DNA from: Prado023 sp963777855
GTDB taxonomy: Bacteria; Actinomycetota; Actinomycetes; S36-B12; CAIYMF01
Assembly (NCBI GenBank): GCA_963777855.1
Contig: CAVZRW010000003.1
Coordinates: forward strand, 1-64,000
Length of the DNA: 64,000 nt
Direction of reading: 5' to 3'
Positions 18,048-26,232 of the stretch are shown in pieces (the stretch's first letter is position 1; each line of letters opens with the position of its first letter). The position numbers and the translations under genes are program-made. The notes beneath the pieces are model-generated. The model saw only the letters and a list, made by a program, of their open reading frames with translations. It was not told where the DNA came from and ran no database searches.

Positions 18048-19019
18048 CTAGACCGTCACGACGACCTTGCCGCGCGCGTGGCCGTCCTGCATGTGCCGGA
18101 TCGCCGCGGGCGCGTCGGCCAGTGGGTAGGTGCGCTCGACGGCGGGCCGGAGCTGGCCGTCGGTGGCCATCGAGGCGAGGATCTCGAGGTCCTCGGAGTT
18201 CTCCGAGCAGGCCACTGCGACCAGTCGCTGACCGACCAGCATCGAGAGCACGGGCGCGCGGAGCATCCGGTCGAACCCGCCGAGGAACCGACCGCCGGTC
18301 TCACCGCCCACGATGGCGGCCGTCCCGGTCGGGGTCAGCGCCGCACGCAGCCGCCGGAGTGTGGCGTTGCCGCCGATGTCGATGATGAGGTCGTAGGCGA
18401 CGCTGCCGTCGGCGAAGTCCTGGGTCGTGTAGTCCAGCACGTGGTCGGCGCCGAGCTCGCGGACCAGGTCGACCTTGCCCGGGCTGCACACCCCGGTCAC
18501 CTCGGCGCCGAATGCCTTGGCCACCTGCACGGCGTAGCTGCCCACGCCACCGGAGGCCCCGATCACCAGCACCCGCTGCCCCGCCTGGACCCGGCCGGTG
18601 TCGCGCAGGGCCTGCAGGGCCGTCAGCCCGGAGATCCCGAGCGCGGCGGCCTGGGCCCACGAGAGGGCGGCCGGCTTGTGGGCGAGCTTGCCCTGGGGCG
18701 CGCGGGCGAACTCGGCGAAGGTGCCCTTGCCGATGCCGAACACCTCGTCGCCGGGGGCGAATCGGGTCACCTCGGCGCCGACGGCCTCGACGACGCCCGC
18801 GAGGTCCATGCCCGGCACGGGCTGCTTGGGGGCGCGCACTCCGTACCCGGCGAGGCGCACCGGGTAGGGAAGGCCGGTCATCAGGTGCCAGACGCCGCGG
18901 TCGACGCCCGCCGCCCGCACGCGGACCAGGACCTCGTCGGGGCCGATCTCGGGCGGCTCGATCTCCCGCAGCTCGAGCACGTCGGCGGTTCCGTAGGTCT
19001 GCTGGACGATGGCCTTCAT
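18048..19019 (-). CDS. NAD(P)-dependent quinone-oxidoreductase-like MDR protein
   Basis: A 323-aa medium-chain dehydrogenase/reductase. It has the GroES-like domain (GPDEVLVRVRAAGVDRGVWHLMTG) and a Rossmann domain with VLVIGASGGVGSYAVQ. The catalytic zinc ligands of alcohol dehydrogenases are absent, placing it with quinone oxidoreductase/RTN4I1-like enzymes. It lies divergent from a TetR regulator (147 nt between starts) with repeated TTACGTTGTA motifs in the gap, so it is the likely regulated target. Confidence 0.88.
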   Translation of the reverse strand: MKAIVQQTYGTADVLELREIEPPEIGPDEVLVRVRAAGVDRGVWHLMTGLPYPVRLAGYGVRAPKQPVPGMDLAGVVEAVGAEVTRFAPGDEVFGIGKGTFAEFARAPQGKLAHKPAALSWAQAAALGISGLTALQALRDTGRVQAGQRVLVIGASGGVGSYAVQVAKAFGAEVTGVCSPGKVDLVRELGADHVLDYTTQDFADGSVAYDLIIDIGGNATLRRLRAALTPTGTAAIVGGETGGRFLGGFDRMLRAPVLSMLVGQRLVAVACSENSEDLEILASMATDGQLRPAVERTYPLADAPAAIRHMQDGHARGKVVVTV

Positions 19020-19070
19020 GGGTGGGTCTCCCTGCTGTGTCGGTGCCCAGCGGCTCGCTGGGATGCGTAC

Positions 19071-19139
19071 TTACGTTGTACGCTTACGCGGTAAGGTACG
19101 GGATGGGGCCGTCGATGTCCACTCACCCCTTACGTTGTA
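19071..19139. promoter_or_regulatory. candidate operator repeats of the divergent TetR/oxidoreductase pair
   Basis: TTACGTTGTA occurs at 19071-19080 and again at 19130-19139, and a palindrome TTACGCGGTAA lies at 19084-19094. All are inside the 147-bp gap between the divergent starts (19019 and 19167). The repeats are AT-richer than the surroundings and are the obvious candidates for TetR binding. Confidence 0.6.
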
Positions 19140-19166
19140 TGTTCGACCCATGCTTGGAGGTGGCCC

Positions 19167-19826
19167 GTGAGCGCTGAACCCACCGCGTCGCGCCGCGCGC
19201 CGCTGACCCGCGAGCGTGTCCTGCGCGCCGGCATCGCCCTGGCCGACCGGGAGGGGATCGACGCGCTGACGATGCGCCGGCTCGGCCAGGAGCTCGGCGT
19301 CGAGGCGATGTCGCTGTACAACCACGTGGCGAACAAGGACGACCTCCTCGACGGGATGGTCGACGTGGTCGTCGGCGACATCGAGATCCCGCCCAGTGGG
19401 ACCCCCTGGCGCACCGCCATGCGGGCGCGCTCCCTGGCGGCCCACGAGGCGCTGCTCGCCCATCGCTGGGCGGCGCACCAGATCACCTCCCGCTACAACA
19501 TCGGTCCGGGGATGACCCGCTACCTCGACGCCACGTTGGGCCGCCTGCGCGAGGGGGGCTTCTCGATCGAGGGCGCCCTCGACGCGTGGAACGCCCTCGA
19601 CAGCCACCTGTACGGGTTCACGCTGCAGGAGCTGAACCTGCCCTTCGAGGCCGACGAGTCGGCGGCCGTCTCCGCCTCGGTCCTCCCCGGGATCCCCGCC
19701 GCGCAGTTCCCTCACGTCGTCGAGGTGATCGGCTTCGTGATGGCCAACGGCCGGCACGAGGACTTCGAGTTCGGCCTCGACCTGCTCCTCGACGGCCTGG
19801 CCCGCCGCCTGGCAAGCGAGGGGTAG
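19167..19826 (+). CDS. TetR/AcrR-family transcriptional regulator
   Basis: A 219-aa regulator. The N-terminal helix-turn-helix is LTRERVLRAGIALADREG, DALTMRRLGQELGVEAMSLYNHVANKDDLLDGM, which is the TetR-class domain of the TetR/Pip family. The C-terminal part resembles the TetR_C ligand-binding fold. Start GTG 19167 with GGAGG at 19153-19157. It is transcribed away from the quinone-oxidoreductase-like gene, which it probably controls together with itself through the repeats at 19071-19139. Confidence 0.92.
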   Translation: MSAEPTASRRAPLTRERVLRAGIALADREGIDALTMRRLGQELGVEAMSLYNHVANKDDLLDGMVDVVVGDIEIPPSGTPWRTAMRARSLAAHEALLAHRWAAHQITSRYNIGPGMTRYLDATLGRLREGGFSIEGALDAWNALDSHLYGFTLQELNLPFEADESAAVSASVLPGIPAAQFPHVVEVIGFVMANGRHEDFEFGLDLLLDGLARRLASEG

Positions 19827-19874
19827 GACGCCCACCAGGGTCCCGGCCCGTCCGTGGGTGGGCGGGGCTCTTGG

Positions 19875-20699
19875 TCAGGTTGCGCGGGAGAACGCGGCAG
19901 CCCGGGCCAGCTGCTCGTCGGTGGGGCGCACGCCGGTGTAGAGCACGAACTGCTCGGCTGCCTGCAGCGCCAGGACCTCGGCGCCGGTGATCACGTGCGC
20001 CCCGGCCCGCCTGGCGCGCTGCACCATCGGCGTCTCGACCGGGGTGGCCACCACCTCGAACACCGTGCCCGCGGCATCGACCACCTCGCCGGCGACCGGC
20101 AGGGCCCCGGACTCCGGGCCGCCGGCCATCCCGACGGGAGTCGCGTTGACCACGAGGGCCGGGCTGCTGGCGCCCACCTCGGGGGACCACGTGAAGCCGT
20201 ACTGCGCGGCCAGCGCCTGCCCAGCCGGCTCGTTGCGCGCCACGACCATGCCGTCGGCGAACCCGGAGTCGCGCAGGGCGGCCACCACCGCGCGGGCCAT
20301 CCCGCCGCTGCCGACCACCACGAACGGGGAGGCGGGATCCACCTCGTGCGAGTGCAGGAGGCTCACGATCGCCAGGTAGTCGGTGTTGTAGGCGCGCAGG
20401 TGGCCGGAGGTGTTCACGATGGTGTTCACCGAGGCGATGGCCAGCGCCGAGTCATCGAGGGAGTCGACGAGTGGGATCACGTCCTGCTTGTACGGCATCG
20501 ACACGCCGGCGCCCCGGATGCCCAGCGCCCGGATCCCGGCCACGGCCGCGGCGATGTCCGGTGTGGTGAACGCCTTGTAGACGAAGTCCAGGCCCAGTTC
20601 GGAATACAGGTGGTTGTGGAACCGGGTGCCGATGCTCGTCGGGCGCCCGGCCAGTGAGATGCACAGCTGGGTGTCCTTGGTGATCTGCGTGGTCAGCAT
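19875..20699 (-). CDS. shikimate 5-dehydrogenase-like protein
   Basis: A 274-aa AroE-family protein. It has the substrate-domain features SLAGRPTSIGTRFHNHLY and GAGVSMPYKQDVIPLVD (catalytic Lys of the SMPxK motif), NTIVNT, and the nucleotide-binding GSGGMARAV. The family reduces 3-dehydroshikimate with NADPH, but the motif variants and the lack of neighbouring aro genes suggest a paralogue of the YdiB/quinate type rather than the main biosynthetic enzyme. Start ATG 20699 after GGAGGG. It converges on the TetR gene. Confidence 0.85.
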   Translation of the reverse strand: MLTTQITKDTQLCISLAGRPTSIGTRFHNHLYSELGLDFVYKAFTTPDIAAAVAGIRALGIRGAGVSMPYKQDVIPLVDSLDDSALAIASVNTIVNTSGHLRAYNTDYLAIVSLLHSHEVDPASPFVVVGSGGMARAVVAALRDSGFADGMVVARNEPAGQALAAQYGFTWSPEVGASSPALVVNATPVGMAGGPESGALPVAGEVVDAAGTVFEVVATPVETPMVQRARRAGAHVITGAEVLALQAAEQFVLYTGVRPTDEQLARAAAFSRAT

Positions 20700-20805
20700 C
20701 GTCGTACCCTCCCTGCTCGGCCCGCGCCGCACCCTAGCGCGCGGCCCTGGGCGCTGGTGGCCCCTCGGCCAGCGCCGGGCGGGTCCATGGTGCAAGCATC
20801 GGGCC

Positions 20806-22497
20806 ATGGACCAGACCCCGATCTCCGGCCACGGCGGGCACCACGTCGTCGCCGCCGCGCGTGCCCATGGTGCCTCGACGCTGTTCAGCCTCTCGGGGGC
20901 GCACATCTTCCCGCTCTACGACGGCGCCGTCGGGGGCAAGCCCGGGTTCGACGCCGCCGGCGGGGCCCGAGCCGCCGAGCGGGACGGGCTGCTGCGTCTG
21001 GTCGACGTGCGCCACGAGGCGACGGCCGTCTTCGCCGCCGAGGCCACCGGTCGGCTGACCCGCACCCCCGGGTTCGCCGCGGTCACCGCCGGACCGGGGG
21101 TCACCAACGCCGTCTCGGCGCTGACCACCGCCCTGTTCAACGGCGCTCCCATGGTCGTCGTCGGCGGGCGGGCCCCGGAGTTCCGCTGGGGCAGCGGCTC
21201 GCTTCAGGAGTTCGACCACCCGGCGCTGCTCGGGCCTGTCACGAAGGCCGCGTGGACCGTGAAGGATCCGGCGGCCATCGGCACGCGCGCCTCGGAGGCG
21301 TTCACCCTCGCGCAGACCCCGCACCGCGGCCCGGTCTTCCTCGACATCCCGATGGACCGCTTCTACGCGCCCACCACTGCGCCGGCCGCCACAGTGACCA
21401 CCCCGGCCCGCCGCGAGCCCGACGCCGACGCCCTGGACCACGCCGCGGCCGTGCTGGCCGGCGCCCACGCCCCGGTGGTCGTGCTCTCCAGCGACGTGTG
21501 GGCCGACCACGCCGAGGAGGCGGCTGCCGAGCTCGTGCGGGAGTTCGCGCTGCCCACGATCCCCAACGGCATGGGTCGCGGGCTGCTCGCCCCGGGGGAC
21601 CCGAACCTGGTCACGCGTGCCCGCTCCGCGGCCTTCAAGGCCGCCGACGTGGTGCTCGTGGTCGGCGCCCCGCTGGACTTCCGGCTCGGGTACGGCATCT
21701 TCGGCGACGCAGCCGCCCCGGCGAAGGTGCTGCACCTGACCGACGCGCGCGATCCGCGCCGCCCGGGCACGGTGGAGGTGGCCATCCGCGGGGACCTCTC
21801 GCTGGCGCTGCGCGGGCTGGCCGTGCGACTGCGCCGCACCGGCCTGGCCGCGCCGGCCGAGTGGGCCGCCGGGCTGCACGCGGCCGACCGGGCCGCGCGC
21901 GCCCGCGATGCGGGCCTGCTGGCCAGCAGCGCCACGCCCATCCACCCCGCGCGGATCTACGGCGAGCTGCTCCCGCGCCTGGCCGACGACGCGATCACGA
22001 TCGGTGACGGGGGGGACTTCGTCTCCTTCGCCGGCAAGTACGTGGAGCCCGCGAAGCCCGGCGGGTGGCTCGACCCCGGCCCGTTCGGCTGCCTGGGCAC
22101 CGGTCTGGGCTACGCCCTCGGGGCCCGGGTGGCCCGGCCGGGGGCGCAGGTGACCCTGCTGCTCGGCGACGGTGCCGCGGGCTTCTCGCTGATGGACGTC
22201 GACACCCTGGTCCGCCACGACCTGCCCGTGGTGATCGTGGTCGGCAACAACGGCACCTGGGGCCTGGAGCAGGCGCCGATGCGGATGATGCACGGCTACG
22301 AGGTGCTCACCGAGCTGACTCCGGCGACCCGGTACGACGAGGTCGTGCGCGCGCTCGGCGGAGCGGGGGAGATGGTCACCGATCCCGAGCAGATCGGCCC
22401 GGCACTGGATCGTGCCTACGCCTCGGGCGTGCCGTACCTGGTCAACGTGATCACCGATCCCGCGGCGGCCTACCCACGCAGCACCACGGGGATCTGA
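20806..22497 (+). CDS. thiamine-diphosphate enzyme, acetolactate synthase/oxalyl-CoA decarboxylase-like
   Basis: A 563-aa three-domain ThDP enzyme. The pyrimidine-binding domain carries the catalytic glutamate in VDVRHEATAVFAAEA and the GVTNAVSAL stretch. The central domain follows, then the ThDP/Mg site GDGAAGFSLMDVDTLVRHDLP with NNGTW about 30 residues on. Order and spacing match acetolactate synthase-like proteins including oxalyl-CoA decarboxylase and 2-hydroxyacyl-CoA lyase. No regulatory subunit (ilvN) lies nearby, so a catabolic role is more likely than branched-chain amino acid synthesis. Confidence 0.85.
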   Translation: MDQTPISGHGGHHVVAAARAHGASTLFSLSGAHIFPLYDGAVGGKPGFDAAGGARAAERDGLLRLVDVRHEATAVFAAEATGRLTRTPGFAAVTAGPGVTNAVSALTTALFNGAPMVVVGGRAPEFRWGSGSLQEFDHPALLGPVTKAAWTVKDPAAIGTRASEAFTLAQTPHRGPVFLDIPMDRFYAPTTAPAATVTTPARREPDADALDHAAAVLAGAHAPVVVLSSDVWADHAEEAAAELVREFALPTIPNGMGRGLLAPGDPNLVTRARSAAFKAADVVLVVGAPLDFRLGYGIFGDAAAPAKVLHLTDARDPRRPGTVEVAIRGDLSLALRGLAVRLRRTGLAAPAEWAAGLHAADRAARARDAGLLASSATPIHPARIYGELLPRLADDAITIGDGGDFVSFAGKYVEPAKPGGWLDPGPFGCLGTGLGYALGARVARPGAQVTLLLGDGAAGFSLMDVDTLVRHDLPVVIVVGNNGTWGLEQAPMRMMHGYEVLTELTPATRYDEVVRALGGAGEMVTDPEQIGPALDRAYASGVPYLVNVITDPAAAYPRSTTGI

Positions 22498-22550
22498 GCG
22501 CGCCACAGGGTCGCCGGGCCGGCTCGCAGTTCGGGGACGTCGGGCTCTGA

Positions 22551-22582
22551 GCGGGTCAGCGGGTCAGCGGGTCAGCGGGTCG
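22551..22582. repeat. 8-bp tandem repeat containing the stop codon of the membrane protein gene
   Basis: GCGGGTCA repeats three times plus a fourth unit GCGGGTCG (22551-22582). On the minus strand each full unit carries TGA, and the first one met (22572-22574) is the stop of the gene at 22572-23870. Confidence 0.9.
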
Positions 22583-23870
22583 GCGTGGCCGACTCCGCGG
22601 CTGTGGGTGACGGCGTGGTGGCCGGGCTGCGGGTCGGTGGCGCGGACTCGGCGTCGGTGGGGTCCGACCCGCTCGTCGGGGTCTGCTGCGGGCTCGCGCT
22701 GCCCGTGCCGTTCGGGGATGGCGTGGGGGCGCTGGCCGACTGGCCCGGCTCGGGTGTCGGGTCCTCACCGGCCCGCGACGGGGCGCACATGGCCAGCAGC
22801 AGCAGGCTGGCCCCGACGAGGAGCACGAGCGTGGTGCCGCGCAGCACACTGGCCCGCTCGAGGATCGCCGGCACCTTGTCGAGCACCTCGGGAGACACCG
22901 ACTCGTCGGAGGAGAGGGTCACTGGGTTGGCGGCCGTGCGCTGCAGGCGGGCCCGCGTCTCGAGCGCGGCCATGGCGGCCCCAGCGAGCAGCAGCAGGAT
23001 CCCCACGGTGGTGATCAGCAGGCGGAGCACCGCGTCGAGGCGTCGCGCGAACAGAGGGCTCGCCTCGGAGCTGGCCCCGCCGGCGGTGGTCGGAGTCGAG
23101 CCGACGGTGTCGAGGGCGTCCGTGGCCGACTGCATGGCGTTGAAGTGGGGCAGCACCTCGAAGGCGACGATCAGCAGCAGGGCGCCGGCCAGCAGGGCGA
23201 AGAGGGCGGCGGTCCAGGCGCTGAACCGCCCGTCGTACTCGCCGAGCGGGATGCTGATCACGGTCGGCGGTGCGGTGGGCTCGGCTTCGGTGGCCGCGCC
23301 AGTGGCGGGGTGGAGGCTGGGCGGACTCGGCACGGGAGACGGGGCGGCGCGGGAGAAGGGTGCGGCTGGGTTGGTGTTGAGTCGTCGGGGCTCGCGTGAC
23401 CGGCAACGGGAATCAGCTCGGCGGACGCCGGTGCCGCCGCTGGCCCTGGAGCGGGCGCCAGACCGGGGCCCGCCCCGACCGACCCCGCGCCGACGACCCG
23501 CCCCGGACACCGATCCTGGGCGCCCCGCGTGCCTGCCCGGGTCACCTGCACCCGCCGGAACCGCCGCCAGGGCCGGGACCACGGTGGTCCGCGCCGACTC
23601 CACGACCGAGCCGTTGGCCTCGGTGGCCCGCGCCACGTAGGTTCCGAATCGGAGCTCACCGGTCAGCGACCACGTGGTGCCGAAGGAGGGCCTGGGCAGG
23701 GCCACGCCGTTGCGCAGCAGGGTCACGCCCTGCGGCAGCCAGACCCGAGGCTCGGGGATGACCTCGACGGTGACCACGTCGTCGCCGTCAACCAGCAGGG
23801 TGAACCCACCGCCACCCTCCGTTGCCGCGCGGCCGCGCGCGGACGCGACGAGCGTGAGCACCTTCCCCAT
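22572..23870 (-). CDS. membrane protein of unknown function with N-terminal beta-rich domain
   Basis: A 432-aa protein. Residues 1-95 look beta-rich (GGFTLLVDGDDVVTVEVIP, VTLLRNGVALPRPSFG, GTYVARATEANG), like an immunoglobulin-type repeat. A long Pro/Ala/Arg linker follows, then three hydrophobic segments (about residues 222-245, 284-310 and 340-365) and a Pro/Ser/Thr-rich tail. In the linker (23380-23600) the frame used is Arg/Gly-rich, while another frame gives a more natural Ala/Pro/Ser-rich peptide, so a compensating pair of indels is possible. No family was recognised. Start ATG 23870. Confidence 0.6.
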   Translation of the reverse strand: MGKVLTLVASARGRAATEGGGGFTLLVDGDDVVTVEVIPEPRVWLPQGVTLLRNGVALPRPSFGTTWSLTGELRFGTYVARATEANGSVVESARTTVVPALAAVPAGAGDPGRHAGRPGSVSGAGRRRGVGRGGPRSGARSRASGGTGVRRADSRCRSREPRRLNTNPAAPFSRAAPSPVPSPPSLHPATGAATEAEPTAPPTVISIPLGEYDGRFSAWTAALFALLAGALLLIVAFEVLPHFNAMQSATDALDTVGSTPTTAGGASSEASPLFARRLDAVLRLLITTVGILLLLAGAAMAALETRARLQRTAANPVTLSSDESVSPEVLDKVPAILERASVLRGTTLVLLVGASLLLLAMCAPSRAGEDPTPEPGQSASAPTPSPNGTGSASPQQTPTSGSDPTDAESAPPTRSPATTPSPTAAESATPTR

Positions 23871-23992
23871 GCTCGCCACTGTGCTGGGGCCCCGATCGGC
23901 GTGTCAACGCCAGTCCAGCCGCTCGACTCAGCGTCACCCGACTGGGCTACGCCCCCGGTCGCCCCGCGTCACCGCCGGCGAGCCGGTGCTCC

Positions 23993-24145
23993 TCAGCCCC
24001 GCTCGGCCGACGGGTCCCCGCCACGGTCGACGGTGACGCCCATGGCGTTGCGCGCCGCCTCCAGCTCGTCCGCCCGCAGGCAGACCCAGGCAGCGTTGGA
24101 CAGGTCGACGCCCCTATTCGGCGTCCGCCTGTCCAGGGCGTGCAT
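23993..24145 (-). CDS. possible 50-residue protein
   Basis: A 51-codon frame from ATG 24145 (MHALDRRTPNRGVDLSNAA to PSAERG) starts 15 nt after the stop of the DUF4287/DUF5655 gene on the same strand. The middle (LRADELEAARNAMGV) looks like an amphipathic helix with normal codon bias. There is no clear ribosome binding site. It may be a small coupled gene, a decayed C-terminus, or chance. Confidence 0.3.
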   Translation of the reverse strand: MHALDRRTPNRGVDLSNAAWVCLRADELEAARNAMGVTVDRGGDPSAERG

Positions 24146-24160
24146 CGCCGGATCGAGGGG

Positions 24161-24724
24161 TCAGCCCAAGGAGATCCGGTGGGCCTGCGCCAGCCACCCG
24201 CGGAGCTCGTCGTCGGCCTCGGCCGGGTCGGTCACGCGGATGCGATGGGTCATCATGCTGTTCCAGCTGCCCGCCTCCTCGAGCCGCCCCCCGGCGGGCA
24301 CCCCGGGCAGCTTGACGCCCACGTCGAAGCGCTGCGGCGTCCCGGGCGCCAGCATCGCGAACTGGTGGCCGGTGGCGAACCCGACCACGGTCCGCTTCGG
24401 CAGCACCTGGACCTCGCCGAACCCGCAGATCAGTCCGGCCAGGTCGTCGTACAGGGCACGCCAGTGGGCCTTCCCGCCCGTGAACAGGGCGTCCACGGCC
24501 TCGTCAGTGGTCGGCCGCGCAGTCCCCTCCGCGCGCAGGTGCGACGTCAGCGCGCTGGCGTGCCCGTGGCCCATGCCGTGCTCCGACTTCAACCAGTCGA
24601 CGAGCTCCTTGTGGCCGGTCAGCCCGCTGCCGCGCATGAGGGACTTCCACTCGGGGATGGGGCGGCCGTAGGTCGCCTCGATCGACGGGAAGTACGACGC
24701 TGGGCCCTTCGCGCGCTCGGTCAT
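24161..24724 (-). CDS. DUF4287/DUF5655 domain protein
   Basis: A 187-aa protein combining two short domains of unknown function. An N-terminal DUF4287 part (SYFPSIEATYGRPIPEWKSLMRGSGLTGHKELVDWLKSEHGMGHGHA) resembles a small helical nucleic-acid or metal-binding domain. It is followed by a DUF5655-type domain (ALFTGGKAHWRALYDDL, LPKRTVVGFATGHQFAML). The combination is common in actinobacteria. Start ATG 24724. It sits upstream of a possible 50-aa frame and downstream of an uncharacterised gene on the same strand. Confidence 0.8.
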   Translation of the reverse strand: MTERAKGPASYFPSIEATYGRPIPEWKSLMRGSGLTGHKELVDWLKSEHGMGHGHASALTSHLRAEGTARPTTDEAVDALFTGGKAHWRALYDDLAGLICGFGEVQVLPKRTVVGFATGHQFAMLAPGTPQRFDVGVKLPGVPAGGRLEEAGSWNSMMTHRIRVTDPAEADDELRGWLAQAHRISLG

Positions 24725-24876
24725 CGTCGCTGCTCCTCTGTTCGGTCCATCGGTGGGCCGCGGGTGGGCACGGTAGCGCACGCCCCGCACCGCGCCGCCC
24801 CGCACCGCGCGCCCCCGCCCGTCCCGCCCGGCCCGTCCGCCTCGGGCGAGCGCGTGGCCCTCCGCGGCCGCCTCGG

Positions 24877-25341
24877 CTACCCGAAGATGGCGCTCAGCGT
24901 GTCGATGAACTGCTTCTCGCCGGCGTCGACCTTCTCCTTGCCCGAGCCCATGAACCCGTCGCCGAGGCGCTCCACGGCCGCCCTGGCCGCGGCGCCGAGG
25001 GCCTCGGCGAGCTGGGCGTACTCCTCGGGTGCCAGCTTCGCGCGGGCCACCTCCACGCCCTGCCTGATCTCCTCGGTGAGCGCGGCCACGGCCTGCTCGA
25101 TGTTGGCCACCTGCGACTTGTCGATCTCCGGCTGCGCGGGCCGCGCGGCCAGCAGCTCCTGGAGAACGGCGTTCTCCGGGTGCGCCTTCACGACCGCGGC
25201 CAGTGCGCTGGTCCCCGCGGTCATCTCGCGCACGGAGGGCACCATGTGGCCGTCGGCCAGGCCGGCGGCCATCATCACCGCACCGGGCAGCGCGGCAACC
25301 TGGGTCCACTCCTCGGGGCTGAACTGGTCCTTGGTGGTCAT
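24877..25341 (-). CDS. uncharacterised helical protein
   Basis: A 154-aa soluble, almost wholly helical protein (FSPEEWTQVAALPGAVMM, VLQELLAARPAQ, ANIEQAVAALTEEIRQ, EEYAQLAEALGAAARAAVER). It has no membrane segment, signal peptide or recognisable catalytic motif. The start at ATG 25341 has a good GGAGG before it. Its opening residues resemble other small actinobacterial proteins that follow a similar SPEEW pattern, but no function can be assigned. Confidence 0.7.
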   Translation of the reverse strand: MTTKDQFSPEEWTQVAALPGAVMMAAGLADGHMVPSVREMTAGTSALAAVVKAHPENAVLQELLAARPAQPEIDKSQVANIEQAVAALTEEIRQGVEVARAKLAPEEYAQLAEALGAAARAAVERLGDGFMGSGKEKVDAGEKQFIDTLSAIFG

Positions 25342-25452
25342 GGGATCCTCCTGGAACCGGTGACCGGCGCCGCGCCGGTCCGCGCAGCGAACGTAGCCGA
25401 TGGCTCCCCGCGTCCGCGCGACCGGACGCGGGGGACGGCAGGATGTGGCCCC

Positions 25453-26112
25453 ATGGAGACCCGCGACGAGCTCGCCCGTGACCTGCGCACTCCCCCCTCC
25501 GCCGCGGTGGCCGGGATCATCTTCGCGGTGATCCTCGGCGCGGTGCTGGTGCTGATGCACTCCTCGGTGCCCTCGCGCGGCAGCTCCGCGCAGTGGGTCG
25601 TGGATCCGGACCGGCGGCGCGCGGTGGGCATCGCCCTGGCCCTGATCCCGTTCGCCGGCATCTCCTTCCTGTGGTTCATCGGCGTCATCCGCTCGAGGCT
25701 GGCCGACCGCGAGGACAGGCTCTTCGCGACCGTGTTCCTCGGCTCGGGGCTGCTCTTCGTCGCCCTGCTGTTCGTCACCTCGGCGGTGCTCGGCAGCCTG
25801 CTTACCCTGTTCAACGACGGGGTGTCCGTCGATGACCGGTCGCTGGTGCTCCTGCAGACCCTGGCCCACCAGCTCATGGGCACCTACGGGGCGCGCATGG
25901 CCGCGGTGTTCACCCTCTCGGTGACCTCGCTGGCCTGGCGCAACGGCCTGCTGCCGAGGTGGTTGCTGGCCGCTGGGCTGCTGACCGCGGTCATCCTGCT
26001 CGTCACCCCCCCGGTCCCGGCCTGGGGTCAGCTGCTGTTCCCGGCCTGGGTGCTCGCGATGAGCGTGCAGATCCTGCTGGCCTGGCGGCGGGCGAACGCG
26101 GACGCCGCCTGA
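25453..26112 (+). CDS. integral membrane protein, unknown function
   Basis: A 219-aa protein with about six hydrophobic segments: AAVAGIIFAVILGAVLVL, VGIALALIPFAGISFLWFIGVI, FLGSGLLFVALLFVTSAVLG, ARMAAVFTLSVTSL, WLLAAGLLTAVILLV, LLFPAWVLAMSVQILL. Conserved-looking charged loops (SRLADREDRLFATVFLGSG) separate the third. Layout and length suggest a small uncharacterised actinobacterial membrane family. Divergent from the gene at 24877. The start at ATG 25453 has no strong ribosome binding site. Confidence 0.75.
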   Translation: METRDELARDLRTPPSAAVAGIIFAVILGAVLVLMHSSVPSRGSSAQWVVDPDRRRAVGIALALIPFAGISFLWFIGVIRSRLADREDRLFATVFLGSGLLFVALLFVTSAVLGSLLTLFNDGVSVDDRSLVLLQTLAHQLMGTYGARMAAVFTLSVTSLAWRNGLLPRWLLAAGLLTAVILLVTPPVPAWGQLLFPAWVLAMSVQILLAWRRANADAA

Positions 26113-26232
26113 GGGAGCCGCTCGCCGGTCCAGCCCAACGGCACCCCGACGACCCACCCGCAGACAGGGACGAACGGCTCTGGCGCGGGCGCTCGTGGCT
26201 GCCTAGCGTCGGGGTGCCATCAAGGAGGAACC

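Noticed and set aside
20806..22497. ThDP enzyme as biosynthetic acetolactate synthase (ilvB)
   Set aside because: No ilvN or ilvC neighbour, and it follows a catabolic-looking context, so the specific name was not used.
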